Shown here: positions 45,930-56,593 of the stretch, piece by piece | Position numbering within the stretch: the stretch's first letter is position 1 | Layout: each line of letters starts with the position of its first letter | Assembly (NCBI RefSeq): GCF_014697615.1 | Contig: NZ_JACJSD010000003.1 | Span: forward strand, 1 to 64,000 | Length of the DNA: 64,000 nucleotides | From: Nostoc sp. FACHB-280 | Lineage (GTDB): Bacteria > Cyanobacteriota > Cyanobacteriia > Cyanobacteriales > Nostocaceae | Direction of reading: 5' to 3' | Position numbers and translations under genes: made by a program | The notes under the pieces: model-generated | The model's database searches: none | What the model saw: the letters and a program-made list of their open reading frames with translations, nothing else | What the model was told of the DNA's origin: nothing

Positions 45930-47114
45930 CTATCTGTCTACAGATCCCATGATTACGTCAATACTACCGAGGATGACCACAATATCTGCAACTTTCACAC
46001 CCCGCAATAAGTGAGGTAGAATTTGCAGGTTGTTGAAATCTGCGGGGCGAATTTTCCAGCGCCAAGGGAAGACATTATCATCACCAACCAGATAAATGCC
46101 TAGTTCACCTTTACCGCTTTCCACACGGGCATAGATTTCGCCTTTGGGCATTTTGAAGGTGGGGGCTACTTTTTTACCAATAAACTGGTAATCAAAATCA
46201 TCCCACTCGGATTTTTTGCCAGCAGCTAGGCGTTTAGCTTCCAGGTTTTCGTAGGGGCCGCCAGGTAATCCTTTCAGGGCTTGCTTGAGAATCTTCACAG
46301 ACTCGCGCATTTCCCGCATCCGTACCATATAACGGGCTAAACAATCACCGGCAGTTTCCCACTGAACTTCCCAGTCAAAATCGTCGTAGCACTCGTAATG
46401 GTCAACTTTACGCAAGTCCCACTTCACGCCAGAAGCACGTAACATCGGGCCAGATAACCCCCAGTTAATTGCTTCTTCGCGGGTAATTGTACCAATACCT
46501 TCAACACGACGGCGGAAGATGGGGTTATTGGTAACTAACTTTTCGTATTCATCAACTACAGGTAAGAAGTAGTCGCAAAATTCTTCACATTTATCTACCC
46601 AACCATAAGGTAAATCGGCAGCCACACCGCCAACGCGGAAGTAGTTGTTATTTACCATGCGGTAGCCTGTAGCTGCTTCCCACAAATCGTAAATCATCTC
46701 CCGTTCTCGGAATTGGTAGAAGAAGGGAGTTTGTGCGCCTACGTCAGCTAGGAACGGGCCAAACCATAGCAAGTGGTTGGCGATGCGATTCAGTTCCAGC
46801 ATAATGACGCGGATGTAGCTGGCGCGTTTGGGAATAGCAATCCCAGCTAACTTTTCGGGGGCGTTAACTGTGACAGCTTCGTTAAACATTCCGGCTGCGT
46901 AGTCCCAGCGACTAACGTAGGGAACATACATAACAGTGGTACGGTTTTCGGCAATTTTTTCCATCCCTCGGTGTAAATAGCCGATTACCGGTTCACAATC
47001 AATGACATCCTCGCCATCCAAGGTGACAATTAGCCGCAGAACCCCGTGCATTGAGGGGTGGTGTGGCCCCATGTTCAGCACCATTGGTTCAGTACGGGTT
47101 TCTATTCTGGCCAT
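45930..47114 (-). CDS. ndhH: NAD(P)H-quinone oxidoreductase subunit H
   Basis: A 394-residue NDH-1 subunit H, the 49-kDa/NuoD-type subunit of the photosynthetic complex I hydrophilic arm at the thylakoid membrane. It has [44 protein letters not shown], and the conserved end [38 protein letters not shown]. Length is exactly typical. It takes part in respiration, cyclic electron flow and CO2 uptake with the other Ndh subunits, which are encoded elsewhere. It appears monocistronic. Confidence 0.97.
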   Translation of the reverse strand: MARIETRTEPMVLNMGPHHPSMHGVLRLIVTLDGEDVIDCEPVIGYLHRGMEKIAENRTTVMYVPYVSRWDYAAGMFNEAVTVNAPEKLAGIAIPKRASYIRVIMLELNRIANHLLWFGPFLADVGAQTPFFYQFREREMIYDLWEAATGYRMVNNNYFRVGGVAADLPYGWVDKCEEFCDYFLPVVDEYEKLVTNNPIFRRRVEGIGTITREEAINWGLSGPMLRASGVKWDLRKVDHYECYDDFDWEVQWETAGDCLARYMVRMREMRESVKILKQALKGLPGGPYENLEAKRLAAGKKSEWDDFDYQFIGKKVAPTFKMPKGEIYARVESGKGELGIYLVGDDNVFPWRWKIRPADFNNLQILPHLLRGVKVADIVVILGSIDVIMGSVDR

Positions 47115-47727
47115 AAATTCCGTGTTCTCCCATGATCAAAAATTGAAAGGAACCGCGTAGATGCCAACCAGACCGATAAAATCGTGTCTGCCAAAATGTA
47201 AGTTTGTAAGGACAATATTTTGCGGGTAAACCCTGCATCTATTGTCAATACCGGAGTTTGTTGGAGAAGATGTGGCAGCAGAGAGATTTTACGATGTTTC
47301 GTTTTGTTTCACTTCTTCAACTATTATATGGAGCTTGAGTTGCCGGAAATTCAGGCATCGGAATTTTTTCCATTCTGCTTGTGTTGGAGTGCGATCGCTT
47401 TCTTTACAATACGTTAAGTACAAGCACAGTAGCTTTTACAGCAATATGGTACTTAGAATTAAGTGTCAGGGTGATCTTCTTAAAAAGCTTGGTAATTTAC
47501 GGAATTTAATTAACCTTGCCATAAGCCGAAATTGTTTGTTTGAAATCTGCCTTTTTATATTTCTATCAGTTTTACCTGCAATTTTTACCTTAAAAAACTG
47601 ATAGGAGGCATTAATAACTTACATAATTGTGATCATTGCCAGAACACTGGGAATAATTAAACTAGTAACTCTTCCATAATTAGCGAAGATTTTATTTTAA
47701 TTTGTGTTCCTTTAAAACTAAAAACCA
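47115..47727. other. Divergent intergenic region without a supported gene
   Basis: 613 bases between divergent ndhH and the large kinase gene. It should contain both promoters. Two overlapping open frames of 65 and 119 codons occur in the middle, but neither has a good ribosome-binding site or recognisable protein pattern, and I leave them out. One gcgatcgc octamer lies near 47391. An isolated aggagg at about 47604 has no start codon behind it. Confidence 0.4.
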
Positions 47728-50700
47728 ATGCCACATCTTACAGAATATCCCATCCTCTCTACTCTCCATGAAGGACTGCAAACGATTATTTATCGCACAC
47801 ACATACCAGCAACTAAACAATCAGTTATTCTCAAGCTGTTGAAAAAAGAATATCCCACCCTAGAAGCTTTTACCCGCCTCAAAAATGAATATCTGATTCA
47901 ACAAACTTTAGACTCTCCCTATATTGTCAAAGCCATTAGGTTAGAAAATTTTGAGCATCGTGTCGGTCTCTTACTCGAAGATTTTGGTGGTCAATCTTTA
48001 GCCCAATTTATCCAGACAAATACCCTTGACTTAATTCAAACTTTAAAAATTACAATTGAATTAACTAAAGCTTTAGAACATCTTCATCAACAGCAAATTA
48101 TTCATAAAGATATCAAACCCAGCAACATTATCATTAACTTACAAACTAATATTGTTAAACTTGCTGACTTTGGTATCGCTTCTCGTTTAAATAAAGAAAC
48201 TCCCCAATTTACCAATCCTAACTGTGTAGAAGGGACACTTGCTTATATGTCTCCCGAACAAACAGGGAGAATGAATCGCATTCTAGACTATCGTAGCGAT
48301 TTTTACTCCCTGGGTGTGACTTTATATGAAATGCTGACTCAGCAAATCCCATTTTTCAGCCCAGATCCTCTAGAAGTTGTTTATCGACATATTGCAGTTC
48401 CAGCAGTCAATCCTCAGTCATTGAACCCTGACATTCCCGATGCAGTTTCAGAAATTGTCATGAAACTGATGGCGAAAAATGCCGAAGATAGATATCAAAG
48501 TGCAACAGGATTATTAGTTGATTTAGAAAATTGTCTGGAACAATTAGAAACTAAAGGGGAGATTAATAACTTTATTCCTGGTCAGTTAGATATTTTAAGT
48601 CAGTTATTAATACCACAAAAGTTATACGGTAGAGAAACCCAAGTTAATGAACTTTTAGCAGCCTTTGAGCGGGTGAATTCTGGTACTAGCGAAATTATGC
48701 TAGTCTCTGGATATTCTGGGATTGGTAAATCTGCATTAGTTAATGAAGTCAATAAACCCATTACCCAAAGACAAGGCTACTTTATTTCTGGTAAATTTGA
48801 CCAACTCAAGCGGAATATTCCCTACGCTTCATTAATTCAGGCTTTTACCTATTTAGTACGCTGTTTATTAACAGAAAGTCCAGAAAAAATCGCCGTCTGG
48901 AAAAGCAAGATATTAGCAGCCTTAGGAACCAATGGAAAAGTAATTACTGAGGTGATTCCCGAAGTCGAATTAATTATTGGGAAACAACCAGAAATACCAG
49001 AACTAGGTGCAGCCGAGTCGCAAAATCGCTTTCACCGTGTTTTTGAAGAGTTTATCCAAGTTTTTACTCAGAGGGAACATCCATTAGTCATATTCTTAGA
49101 TGATTTACAATGGGCAGATTCGGCTACTTTAAACTTAATCAAACTCCTAACCACAAACCCCAACAGCAAATATTTATTATTCATTGGTGCATACAGAGAT
49201 AATGAAGTCAGCCCCACCCATCCTTTAATTCAGACAATCACTGAAATTGAGAGTGTCAGCACAATTGTCAATAATCTGGTTTTACAACCTTTAAATTTAA
49301 ATCACGTTAACCAACTAATTGCAGAGACTCTACAAGCCAGTCGCCATACTAGCAAACAGGATATCATATCTCAAGCATTTGCACAGCAAATTTTTCAACT
49401 AGCTGAATTAATTTTTAATAAAACAGGTGGTAATCCATTTTTCTTAACTCAACTACTGCAAGCACTTTATCAAGAAAACTTATTGTTATTTGATTTTAAT
49501 AGTCAACAATGGCAATGGGACTTAGAAAAAATTCAAGCAATTGGCATTACTGATAAAAATGTTGTCGAATTAGTTGCTAGTCGTCTAGAAAAACTTCCTC
49601 CTGCTACTCAGGAGATTTTAAAATTAGCCGCTTGTGTCGGAGATAGATTTAGCCTAGATGTGTTGACAATTATCAATGAAAAAGCACCGTCAATCACAGC
49701 TAACGAATTATATCCAGCGTTACAAGCTGGTTTGATTCTTCCTTTAAATGAAAGTTACCGAATTCCTTTAGTTTTCAATCAAGAAGAGGCTGTCAAATTA
49801 AAATTTGAAACTTCTACAATTAGTTATAAATTTTTACATGACCGAGTACAACAAGCAGCTTACTCGTTAATTCCAGCATCTCAAAAGCAAGACACTCATT
49901 TAAAAATTGGGCAGTTGCTGGTTAAAAATATCCCTCAAGCAGAAATTGAAACTCATATTTTTGATATAGTCAATCAGCTAAATGTCGGGGTTAATTCTAT
50001 ATTTGAGCAATCGCAAAAGACAGAATTAGCCAAGTTTAATTTAATTGCGGGACGTAAGGCGAAAGCTTCTACAGCTTATGAAGCAGCTTTGAAGTATTAC
50101 AAAATTGGCATAGAACTGTTAAGCACAGATGTTTGGCAAACAGAATATCAGTTAGCACTAAGTTTATATGAAGGTGGTGCTGAAGTTGCTCATTTGGGGG
50201 GTAACTTTGATCAGATGTTGGAATGGGCTGATGTTGTGTTGTTGGAGGCGCAAACTTTACTCGATAAAGTCCATGTTTATGAAGTGCAGATTATCGCCTC
50301 GATTATTCATAAACAACAACGAAAAGCAATTCAAATCGCATTATCAACCCTAGATTTATTGGGAATTAAAATTCCAGAGCAACCAACAGCCTTGGAATAT
50401 GAACTCAGGGTAGAAGAGATTACTGCTAATTTACAAACCAGAGCGATCGCAGATTTAATTAATCTACCATTAATGACCGATCCCCAAAAGATAGCAGCAA
50501 TGAGAATTTTGATGGGAGTCCTCCCCGCAGCATTTCAAACTGCACCTGAGTTAATGCCCCTCATTGCCTATGAAATGGTGATTTTATCCTTAAAATATGG
50601 CAATACATCTGTTTCTGCTTATGGCTACAGCTTATATGGATTACTGCTTTGCGGAGTTCAAGGCAAAATTGATGTCGGCTATGAATTTGGGAAATTAGCA

Positions 50701-53157
50701 TTAAATGTAGTCTCACAATTTAATGCTGAAGAATTAAAACCAAAAATTCTCACAGTAGTTAGCGCCCATGTGATGCACTGGCAAGAGCATATTCAAGAAA
50801 CCTTAATTACGTCTAAACAAGGATTTGCCAGTGGTTTAGAAACGGGAGATTTAGAATATGCTGGTTATTGTGGATATATCTATCCTTATCACTCTTTTTG
50901 GCTGGGTAAAGAACTCTGGATTTTAGAAAAAGAACTGGTTGCTTATTGTGAATCACTGAAAAAAATTCAGCAACAAGTCGCCTTTACTTGGAATTCTATA
51001 TATCTGCAAACAGTATTGAATTTGAAAGGCAGTCCAGAGAATGTTTACTATTTAATGGGCGAAGCTTACGATGAGCAAGTGATGTTACCTACTCATCAAC
51101 AGGTGAATGATTTGTACACTATGAATCACCTGTTTGTTAATAAGTTGATGCTGGCTTATTTATTTGGTGAATATCAGCTTGCTGTTGAGTATGCAGCAAT
51201 GGCAGAAAAATCATTAGGTGGTGTCACCGGATTATTTGTAGTTCCCTTGTTCTATTTTTATGATTCATTAGCACAACTGGCAAATTATCAAACAGCTTCC
51301 GAAGCAACACAGACAGAAATTTTAGCCAAAGTCAGAAATAATCAGCAAAAAATGGAACTCTGGGCGACTCATGCACCGATGAATCACCTGCATAAATTTT
51401 ATTTGGTGGAAGCAGAAATACAGAGAGTTTTACAGCGCCATTTGGAGGCGATGGATTACTATGAACTGGCTATTCAAAAAGCCCAAGTTAATGGTTATCT
51501 GTTAGATGAGGCTTTAGCATACCAGTTAGCGGGTGAGTTTTATCAGTCTGTAGGGAAAGAATTAATTCAGCAAACTTACATTACTAAGGCTTATTATGCC
51601 TGTATTCGCTGGGGTGCGATCGCTAAAGTTAAACACTTAGAAATCCAATATCCTTTTTTAGTCAAACAAACGACAGCCCCCGAAACTGGTACTCTCAAAG
51701 TAGATGTTATCCGCACCACAACTCACACTACTACCAGTAGTGGTTTAAGTGATTTCTTGGACTTAAATACCTTCATTAAAGTTTCGCAAGCAATCACCCA
51801 TGAAATTGTTTTAGAAAACTTGTTAAGTAAGTTAATCAAGATTTTACTAGAAAATGCTGCCGCCCAAAAAGCCGTATTACTACTGGTAAAAGAAAATCAG
51901 CTATATATCGAAGCTGCTGGTAATGCTGTGGATGATATGGTCACAGTTTTACAATCACTTCCTATCAATAGCTATCCCGATTTACCTTCATCTGTGATTA
52001 ATTATGTTTTCCGCACCCAAGAAAATCTCATTTTAAATGATGCAGCCGCAACTGAACCTTTTAGCCTTGATAGCTATATCCAAGCAGCAAAATCCAAATC
52101 AATTCTTTGTCTGCCAATTATTTATCAATCACAAATTACAGGGATTATTTATTTAGAGAATAAATTGTCCACAGGGGCATTTATGCCTGAAAGAGTCAAA
52201 GTATTGAAAGTTTTGATTTCTCAAATGGCGATCGCAATTGAAAATGCTCGCTTATATGCCAACGAACAAGATAAATCAAGACAATTATCCCAATCTCTAC
52301 AAGACTTACAAGCAGCACAATTACAAATTATCCAAAGTGAAAAAATGTCATCTTTAGGTAATTTAGTTGCTGGTGTTGCCCATGAAATTAACAACCCACT
52401 CAGCTTTATTTCTGGTAATCTAGATTTGGCTAAAGATGCTGTGACTGATTTAATTAATTATCTCCAACTTTATCAGTCTACTTTTCCCAATCCAGGCAGT
52501 GAAATTAATGATAAAGCTGAAGAAATAGATATAGATATCCTGTTAGAAGAATTGCCCAAAATGATTAATGGGATGAAAACAGGGACAAAACGAATTCGAG
52601 AAATTAGTACTTCTTTGCGGACATTTTCTCGCGCGGATACTAAATCTAAAGTATCAGCCAATATTCATGATGGGATTGATAGTACTTTGATGATTTTACA
52701 ACATCGCTTAAAAGCTAATTATGATCATCCAGGTATCAAAGTTATTAAAGAGTATGGCAACATTCCTTCAGTAGAATGTTATTTAGGACAGCTAAATCAA
52801 GTTTTTATGAATGTCTTGGCTAATGCCATTGACGCTTTAGAAGAAGCCTACTCTTCCCGGCTATTAGCAGATAACACAGCAGATATCACGAATACAATTA
52901 CTATCAAAACAGAGGTTGATCAAGTGAATCAACAGGTGGTAATTAAAATTAAAGATAATGCTAAAGGGATGACAGAAGAAGTTAAAGCATCTATTTTTGA
53001 TCACTTATTTACTACTAAGAATGTGGGTAAGGGTACAGGTTTGGGTTTATCTATAAGTCGGCAAATTATTGTCGATAATCATAATGGCAGTTTAACTTGT
53101 GAGTCAGTTTTAGGAGTAGGCACAGAATTTATCATTTCCATTCCTATTTCTGGTTAA
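47728..53157 (+). CDS. Ser/Thr kinase-AAA ATPase-GAF-histidine kinase
   Basis: A 1809-residue dual kinase. The N-terminal Hanks-type kinase domain (about 8-270) has the catalytic loop HKDIKPSN at 126-133, LADFGIASRL and the APE-like YMSPEQTG. A predicted ATPase (about 290-600) follows with Walker A SGYSGIGKSA near 327 and VIFLDDLQWAD as Walker B. A long alpha-helical, TPR-like region reaches about 1320. Then come a GAF domain (about 1350-1510), a coiled segment, HisKA with His1552 in AHEINNPLSF, and a HATPase ending at the C-terminus. The N-box and glycine motifs are present (GLGLSISRQ), with KDNAKGM in place of the usual DNGxGM. Such proteins occur in Nostocales and are linked to stress or developmental signalling. 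Its partner regulator is not in the window. Confidence 0.92.
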   Translation: MPHLTEYPILSTLHEGLQTIIYRTHIPATKQSVILKLLKKEYPTLEAFTRLKNEYLIQQTLDSPYIVKAIRLENFEHRVGLLLEDFGGQSLAQFIQTNTLDLIQTLKITIELTKALEHLHQQQIIHKDIKPSNIIINLQTNIVKLADFGIASRLNKETPQFTNPNCVEGTLAYMSPEQTGRMNRILDYRSDFYSLGVTLYEMLTQQIPFFSPDPLEVVYRHIAVPAVNPQSLNPDIPDAVSEIVMKLMAKNAEDRYQSATGLLVDLENCLEQLETKGEINNFIPGQLDILSQLLIPQKLYGRETQVNELLAAFERVNSGTSEIMLVSGYSGIGKSALVNEVNKPITQRQGYFISGKFDQLKRNIPYASLIQAFTYLVRCLLTESPEKIAVWKSKILAALGTNGKVITEVIPEVELIIGKQPEIPELGAAESQNRFHRVFEEFIQVFTQREHPLVIFLDDLQWADSATLNLIKLLTTNPNSKYLLFIGAYRDNEVSPTHPLIQTITEIESVSTIVNNLVLQPLNLNHVNQLIAETLQASRHTSKQDIISQAFAQQIFQLAELIFNKTGGNPFFLTQLLQALYQENLLLFDFNSQQWQWDLEKIQAIGITDKNVVELVASRLEKLPPATQEILKLAACVGDRFSLDVLTIINEKAPSITANELYPALQAGLILPLNESYRIPLVFNQEEAVKLKFETSTISYKFLHDRVQQAAYSLIPASQKQDTHLKIGQLLVKNIPQAEIETHIFDIVNQLNVGVNSIFEQSQKTELAKFNLIAGRKAKASTAYEAALKYYKIGIELLSTDVWQTEYQLALSLYEGGAEVAHLGGNFDQMLEWADVVLLEAQTLLDKVHVYEVQIIASIIHKQQRKAIQIALSTLDLLGIKIPEQPTALEYELRVEEITANLQTRAIADLINLPLMTDPQKIAAMRILMGVLPAAFQTAPELMPLIAYEMVILSLKYGNTSVSAYGYSLYGLLLCGVQGKIDVGYEFGKLALNVVSQFNAEELKPKILTVVSAHVMHWQEHIQETLITSKQGFASGLETGDLEYAGYCGYIYPYHSFWLGKELWILEKELVAYCESLKKIQQQVAFTWNSIYLQTVLNLKGSPENVYYLMGEAYDEQVMLPTHQQVNDLYTMNHLFVNKLMLAYLFGEYQLAVEYAAMAEKSLGGVTGLFVVPLFYFYDSLAQLANYQTASEATQTEILAKVRNNQQKMELWATHAPMNHLHKFYLVEAEIQRVLQRHLEAMDYYELAIQKAQVNGYLLDEALAYQLAGEFYQSVGKELIQQTYITKAYYACIRWGAIAKVKHLEIQYPFLVKQTTAPETGTLKVDVIRTTTHTTTSSGLSDFLDLNTFIKVSQAITHEIVLENLLSKLIKILLENAAAQKAVLLLVKENQLYIEAAGNAVDDMVTVLQSLPINSYPDLPSSVINYVFRTQENLILNDAAATEPFSLDSYIQAAKSKSILCLPIIYQSQITGIIYLENKLSTGAFMPERVKVLKVLISQMAIAIENARLYANEQDKSRQLSQSLQDLQAAQLQIIQSEKMSSLGNLVAGVAHEINNPLSFISGNLDLAKDAVTDLINYLQLYQSTFPNPGSEINDKAEEIDIDILLEELPKMINGMKTGTKRIREISTSLRTFSRADTKSKVSANIHDGIDSTLMILQHRLKANYDHPGIKVIKEYGNIPSVECYLGQLNQVFMNVLANAIDALEEAYSSRLLADNTADITNTITIKTEVDQVNQQVVIKIKDNAKGMTEEVKASIFDHLFTTKNVGKGTGLGLSISRQIIVDNHNGSLTCESVLGVGTEFIISIPISG

Positions 53158-53262
53158 TATAGCAGGGGACAGTTAATAGGTGACAGGTGACAGCTTTAAC
53201 AGCTTTATGTTGTCTAATTTTTATTATTTATCTATGTCCTAAACAACTTGACAACTGCTATA
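53158..53262 (+). repeat. Dispersed MITE-like repeat family B, copy 2
   Basis: 105 bases bounded by perfect 8-bp inverted ends TATAGCAG and CTGCTATA, starting at the first base after the kinase stop codon. The inside matches the reverse complement of 45236-45347. It has no coding capacity. Confidence 0.82.
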
Positions 53263-53291
53263 AATAATTAACAGCAAGTTGCAGCCGAAGC

Positions 53292-53315
53292 AGAGACGTT
53301 GTATACAACGTCTCT
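53292..53315. repeat. 24-bp perfect palindrome, possible terminator
   Basis: AGAGACGTTGTA is followed by its exact reverse complement with no spacer. A run of TATTTATTT follows on the plus strand, so it could end transcription of the large kinase gene. Similar agagacgtt palindromes are frequent in Nostocales intergenic DNA, so it may simply be a repeat. Confidence 0.7.
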
Positions 53316-53677
53316 ATTTATTTGGGATTGTTTTTCGCCTATTTGCCTTTAAGAGATGGGTATTATTTTTTCATATTCTATTTATGAATTTTTTATAGAT
53401 TGAAAGTGTTTTTACAGAAAATATCTGATTTTTTTGTACAAAAATAGATTTAATTTAGTAATTAAAAATTGGTTGTAATTATCAGTTCCATCCAACATAG
53501 AAATTGTTATTAATATTGATATGACCAAAAACAATTAAATAACTTCTTTGGCATAGTTTTTTACTGATACAGGTAACAGAATCTAGCTAATTAAAATTAG
53601 CTAGATAAGCGCCAGCTTGCAGTAAGAATTACCAGCGAAAATCCAGACACTTATATAGGCATTGAGACGTTAATTAT

Positions 53678-54376
53678 ATGAAAAAAGGCAGAGAAATTCA
53701 GCAGGTTGCATCAAATTTAATGTCATTTTTTGTCAAGCGGTTAAGCTTGATTTTGCTGGCTGGTGTGATGGTTATTTTCGTGGGAAGTAAATTCGATGTC
53801 GCCAGTGCATCACAACCAAATGCAGAATCAGAAATTGAAAGTTTGTCAGTTTGTTACGCATTAGGAACTGATGCTATCGGTCGCGGGAATCTACAAGAAG
53901 GTATAAATACTTACCAAAAATGTTTTACTCCTGATGCTAAAATAACTGCGATTTTTCCTAATGGCGCTCAGGCAACATTTATTGGTGCAGTTAATTGGGC
54001 TAATTTTGTCTCTTCAGTATTTACAACTAATGGATATACTGCTACTCAACATTTGCTAGGTAGTTTCAAGATAGATATCAACAATAATACAGCAATTATG
54101 TCCTCTTACCTCCATGCAACTCATAAGCTTTCCGATACCAGCATTGACGTTGCTAATGGTACCTATGTAGATAAAGTTGTCAGTAAAAATGGTAAATGGC
54201 TAATTAAAGAACGTGTTCTGACATTGATTGATTTCTTAAATCTTTCTTCTCCTGCTTCTCCTGAAGCGGAAGTTTCTTCAGCAGCTAGAAGTAGTAATTC
54301 TGTTTCTAATACTTCCTCTAATGATTCTAATAATTCCAAAAAACCACATAAACCACATGTTCCTGGTTATATGTAA
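53678..54376 (+). CDS. Exported NTF2/SnoaL-like protein
   Basis: A 232-residue protein. Residues 1-45 form a signal or membrane anchor: charged start, hydrophobic LSLILLAGVMVIFVGS, then a possible cleavage at ASASQ. The central domain (about 50-185) has the NTF2-like pattern: a helix with YALGTDAIGRGNLQEGINTYQKCFTPDAKI, then TATQHLLGSFKIDINNNTAIMSSYLHATH and KNGKWLIKERVLTL. The tail (about 190-232) is Ser/Asn-rich and ends in a Lys-Pro-His repeat. It probably works in the periplasm or thylakoid lumen. NTF2-like proteins range from enzymes to binding proteins, and no substrate can be named. It is unrelated in context to the apt-cluster NTF2-like gene. Confidence 0.75.
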   Translation: MKKGREIQQVASNLMSFFVKRLSLILLAGVMVIFVGSKFDVASASQPNAESEIESLSVCYALGTDAIGRGNLQEGINTYQKCFTPDAKITAIFPNGAQATFIGAVNWANFVSSVFTTNGYTATQHLLGSFKIDINNNTAIMSSYLHATHKLSDTSIDVANGTYVDKVVSKNGKWLIKERVLTLIDFLNLSSPASPEAEVSSAARSSNSVSNTSSNDSNNSKKPHKPHVPGYM

Positions 54377-54578
54377 GAAAGTTACACAGAGTTTAATTTG
54401 GGATTAGTCAACAATTAGGACAGGTATTTTACCTGTCCTAAAAAGTATCAATTCCAAGCATTATATATTTACGTAGAATGGCACAAAGAATAAATGACTG
54501 AATAGTTCTGCATTTTTACGTAAGTCAAGCATATATGGTGTCAGCTATATTGCAAATTGAACAAGCTAGTAAACATCT

Positions 54579-56489
54579 ATGGCTTTCGATCAACAGCGTT
54601 TTGATAAGCTAATTCAGAGATTAGAAATTTTTGCTAGTCAACAGCCAACTCTTTATAGATTTCACGTTGCATGTCTGGCTGTGTTAGGTTACGCCTACAT
54701 AGTCATGATTTTAGCTGTAAGTGTGGCATTACTGCTAACTATTGGCTGGTTGATGTTCAATGCTAGATCATTTAGCCGTGGAACTATTAAAGGTGTGATT
54801 TTTTTACTAGCGATCGCTATTATATTATTGCGATCGCTTTGGGTATCAGTTCCCCCACCTACAGGGTTAGCATTACGCCGCAAAGATGCACCTAGCTTGT
54901 TTTGTTTGGTTGATGATCTCACTACAAAATTAAAGGCTCCGAGATTTCATCATATCTTACTTACCACAGATTTTAATGCCACCGTTGTGCAGAGACCACG
55001 CTTAGGTTTATTTGGCTGGTATCAAAATTACCTGATTGTTGGTTTGCCATTAATGTTAGCATTGCCACCTGAACAATTTCGGGCGGTTTTAGTTCATGAG
55101 TTGGGACATTTATCAGGAAATTATCATCGCTTCAGTGCTTGGATTTATCGTCAACGTCTCATTTGGTATCGGATTCAAGAATTACTAGAACAAAGTCGCA
55201 ATGAATCATTGTGGGTAGTTTTTCATAAGTTTTTACAGTGGTATATTCCATTTTTTTCAGCTTATTCTTTTGAATTAGCCAGACTACACGAATATGAAGT
55301 TGATAGATTGGCTGTGGAAATCACAGGCGTAGAAAACACCGCCAAATTTTTGATGAATCGCAAGGTAAAAATTAGATTTTTAGAAAACTATTTTTGGTCT
55401 AATATTTATCATCAAGTTCAAACAGAAGTTGAGCCACCAAAAACGAGTTATACCGCTATGCAAACAGCTTTAACTCAAGGAGTACCTCTGAGAGAAGCCA
55501 GTATTTATTTAGCACAATCACTAACAGAAAAAACGAATTATACAGATACTCACCCTTCCCTCACAGATAGATTACAAGCTTTAGGCTTTGTTCCTGGTAT
55601 TCAAGAAGAATTATCAGTTGCTGCACCAATGCTGATTAGTGCAGCACAAGAATATTTAGGTCACGCTTTTGAACAAGTTAGAGATAATTTTAGTCAGACT
55701 TGGTGTGAGAAAATCGCCACACCTTGGAGACAAAAATATGCTGAAGTGCAACAATCATTAGCTATCTTAGATAAACTCAACTCTAAGGCTGAAAAACAAA
55801 CGCTATCATTAGGAGAAGCAACGACAAGAGCGTTGTTAACATTTGAGTTAGAAGGTGAAGAAGCAGTCATACCATTGTTGCGCGAAGTAATTAAATTAGA
55901 TCATACCCACGCTTCCGCAAATTACCTATTAGGGCAAATACTATTAAAACAACAAGATGCTAGTGGCATAGAACATATTGAAAGAGCGATCGCCAAAGAT
56001 ATAGACATTGCCATTGATGGTTATCAAATAATTGGTGCTTTCCTCAAACGACAAGGACAAGATGATCGAGCAGAACTATATCATGAGCTTGCCGAAGAAC
56101 ATTATGATTTGCTCTTACGTGGTCAAGAAGAACGCGCTAGTTTAAATGTAACTGATGAATTTAAAACCCATAGTCTTGCTGATGCAGAAATAACTCATCT
56201 ACGTCAGCAATTATCTCGCTATCCCAATATTACAACGGCTTATCTAGTCCAAAAAGTTGTGCAGTATTTTCCCGAAAAACCACTGTATATCCTGGCTGTA
56301 ATGCGAAAATTCAGCTTTTGGGAAAGCAATCACGAAACCGATAACGCACAACTTGTTGACGCACTGTTAAAAGAAATTGAATTACCAGGAGCAGTATTTT
56401 GCTTTATTTTGAATACTAATCTCAATTTTGAGAAGAAGTTTAAACAAATACCAGAGGCAACTATTTACCAACAGAAAATTAAAAAATGA
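54579..56489 (+). CDS. M48-family membrane metallopeptidase with helical repeat tail
   Basis: A 636-residue protein. Two membrane segments lie at about 35-58 and 70-90. The zinc motif HELGH is at 173-177 (VLVHELGHLSG), with the third ligand probably the Glu in LHEYEVDRLAVE downstream, as in M48 (HtpX/Ste24-like) peptidases. From about residue 400 to the end, TPR-like helices follow (ASANYLLGQILLKQQDASGIEHIERAI), which may present substrates. It likely degrades or processes membrane proteins with the active site facing the cytoplasm. It stands between the exported NTF2-like gene and rsmH. Confidence 0.87.
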   Translation: MAFDQQRFDKLIQRLEIFASQQPTLYRFHVACLAVLGYAYIVMILAVSVALLLTIGWLMFNARSFSRGTIKGVIFLLAIAIILLRSLWVSVPPPTGLALRRKDAPSLFCLVDDLTTKLKAPRFHHILLTTDFNATVVQRPRLGLFGWYQNYLIVGLPLMLALPPEQFRAVLVHELGHLSGNYHRFSAWIYRQRLIWYRIQELLEQSRNESLWVVFHKFLQWYIPFFSAYSFELARLHEYEVDRLAVEITGVENTAKFLMNRKVKIRFLENYFWSNIYHQVQTEVEPPKTSYTAMQTALTQGVPLREASIYLAQSLTEKTNYTDTHPSLTDRLQALGFVPGIQEELSVAAPMLISAAQEYLGHAFEQVRDNFSQTWCEKIATPWRQKYAEVQQSLAILDKLNSKAEKQTLSLGEATTRALLTFELEGEEAVIPLLREVIKLDHTHASANYLLGQILLKQQDASGIEHIERAIAKDIDIAIDGYQIIGAFLKRQGQDDRAELYHELAEEHYDLLLRGQEERASLNVTDEFKTHSLADAEITHLRQQLSRYPNITTAYLVQKVVQYFPEKPLYILAVMRKFSFWESNHETDNAQLVDALLKEIELPGAVFCFILNTNLNFEKKFKQIPEATIYQQKIKK

Positions 56490-56593
56490 ACCTAAGAATT
56501 CAGGAATCAGGAATCAGAATTCAGAATAGTTAGTAACTCTTTGTCTCGCATGTCTATACAATAGGACTACTACAGATTTTTGCTTTAAGTCTA

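Larger units (their letters stand above)
53158..53677. other. Intergenic region with two repeats
   Basis: 520 bases after the large kinase gene. It contains the family B repeat (53158-53262) and the 24-bp palindrome (53292-53315). The remainder (53316-53677) is AT-rich, presumably with the promoter of the NTF2-like gene. No gene seen. Confidence 0.5.

Noticed and set aside
47220-47601. Two overlapping open frames between ndhH and the large kinase
   Set aside because: No convincing ribosome-binding site, no recognisable fold or motif, and cysteine/phenylalanine-rich composition suggests chance translation of AT-rich DNA.
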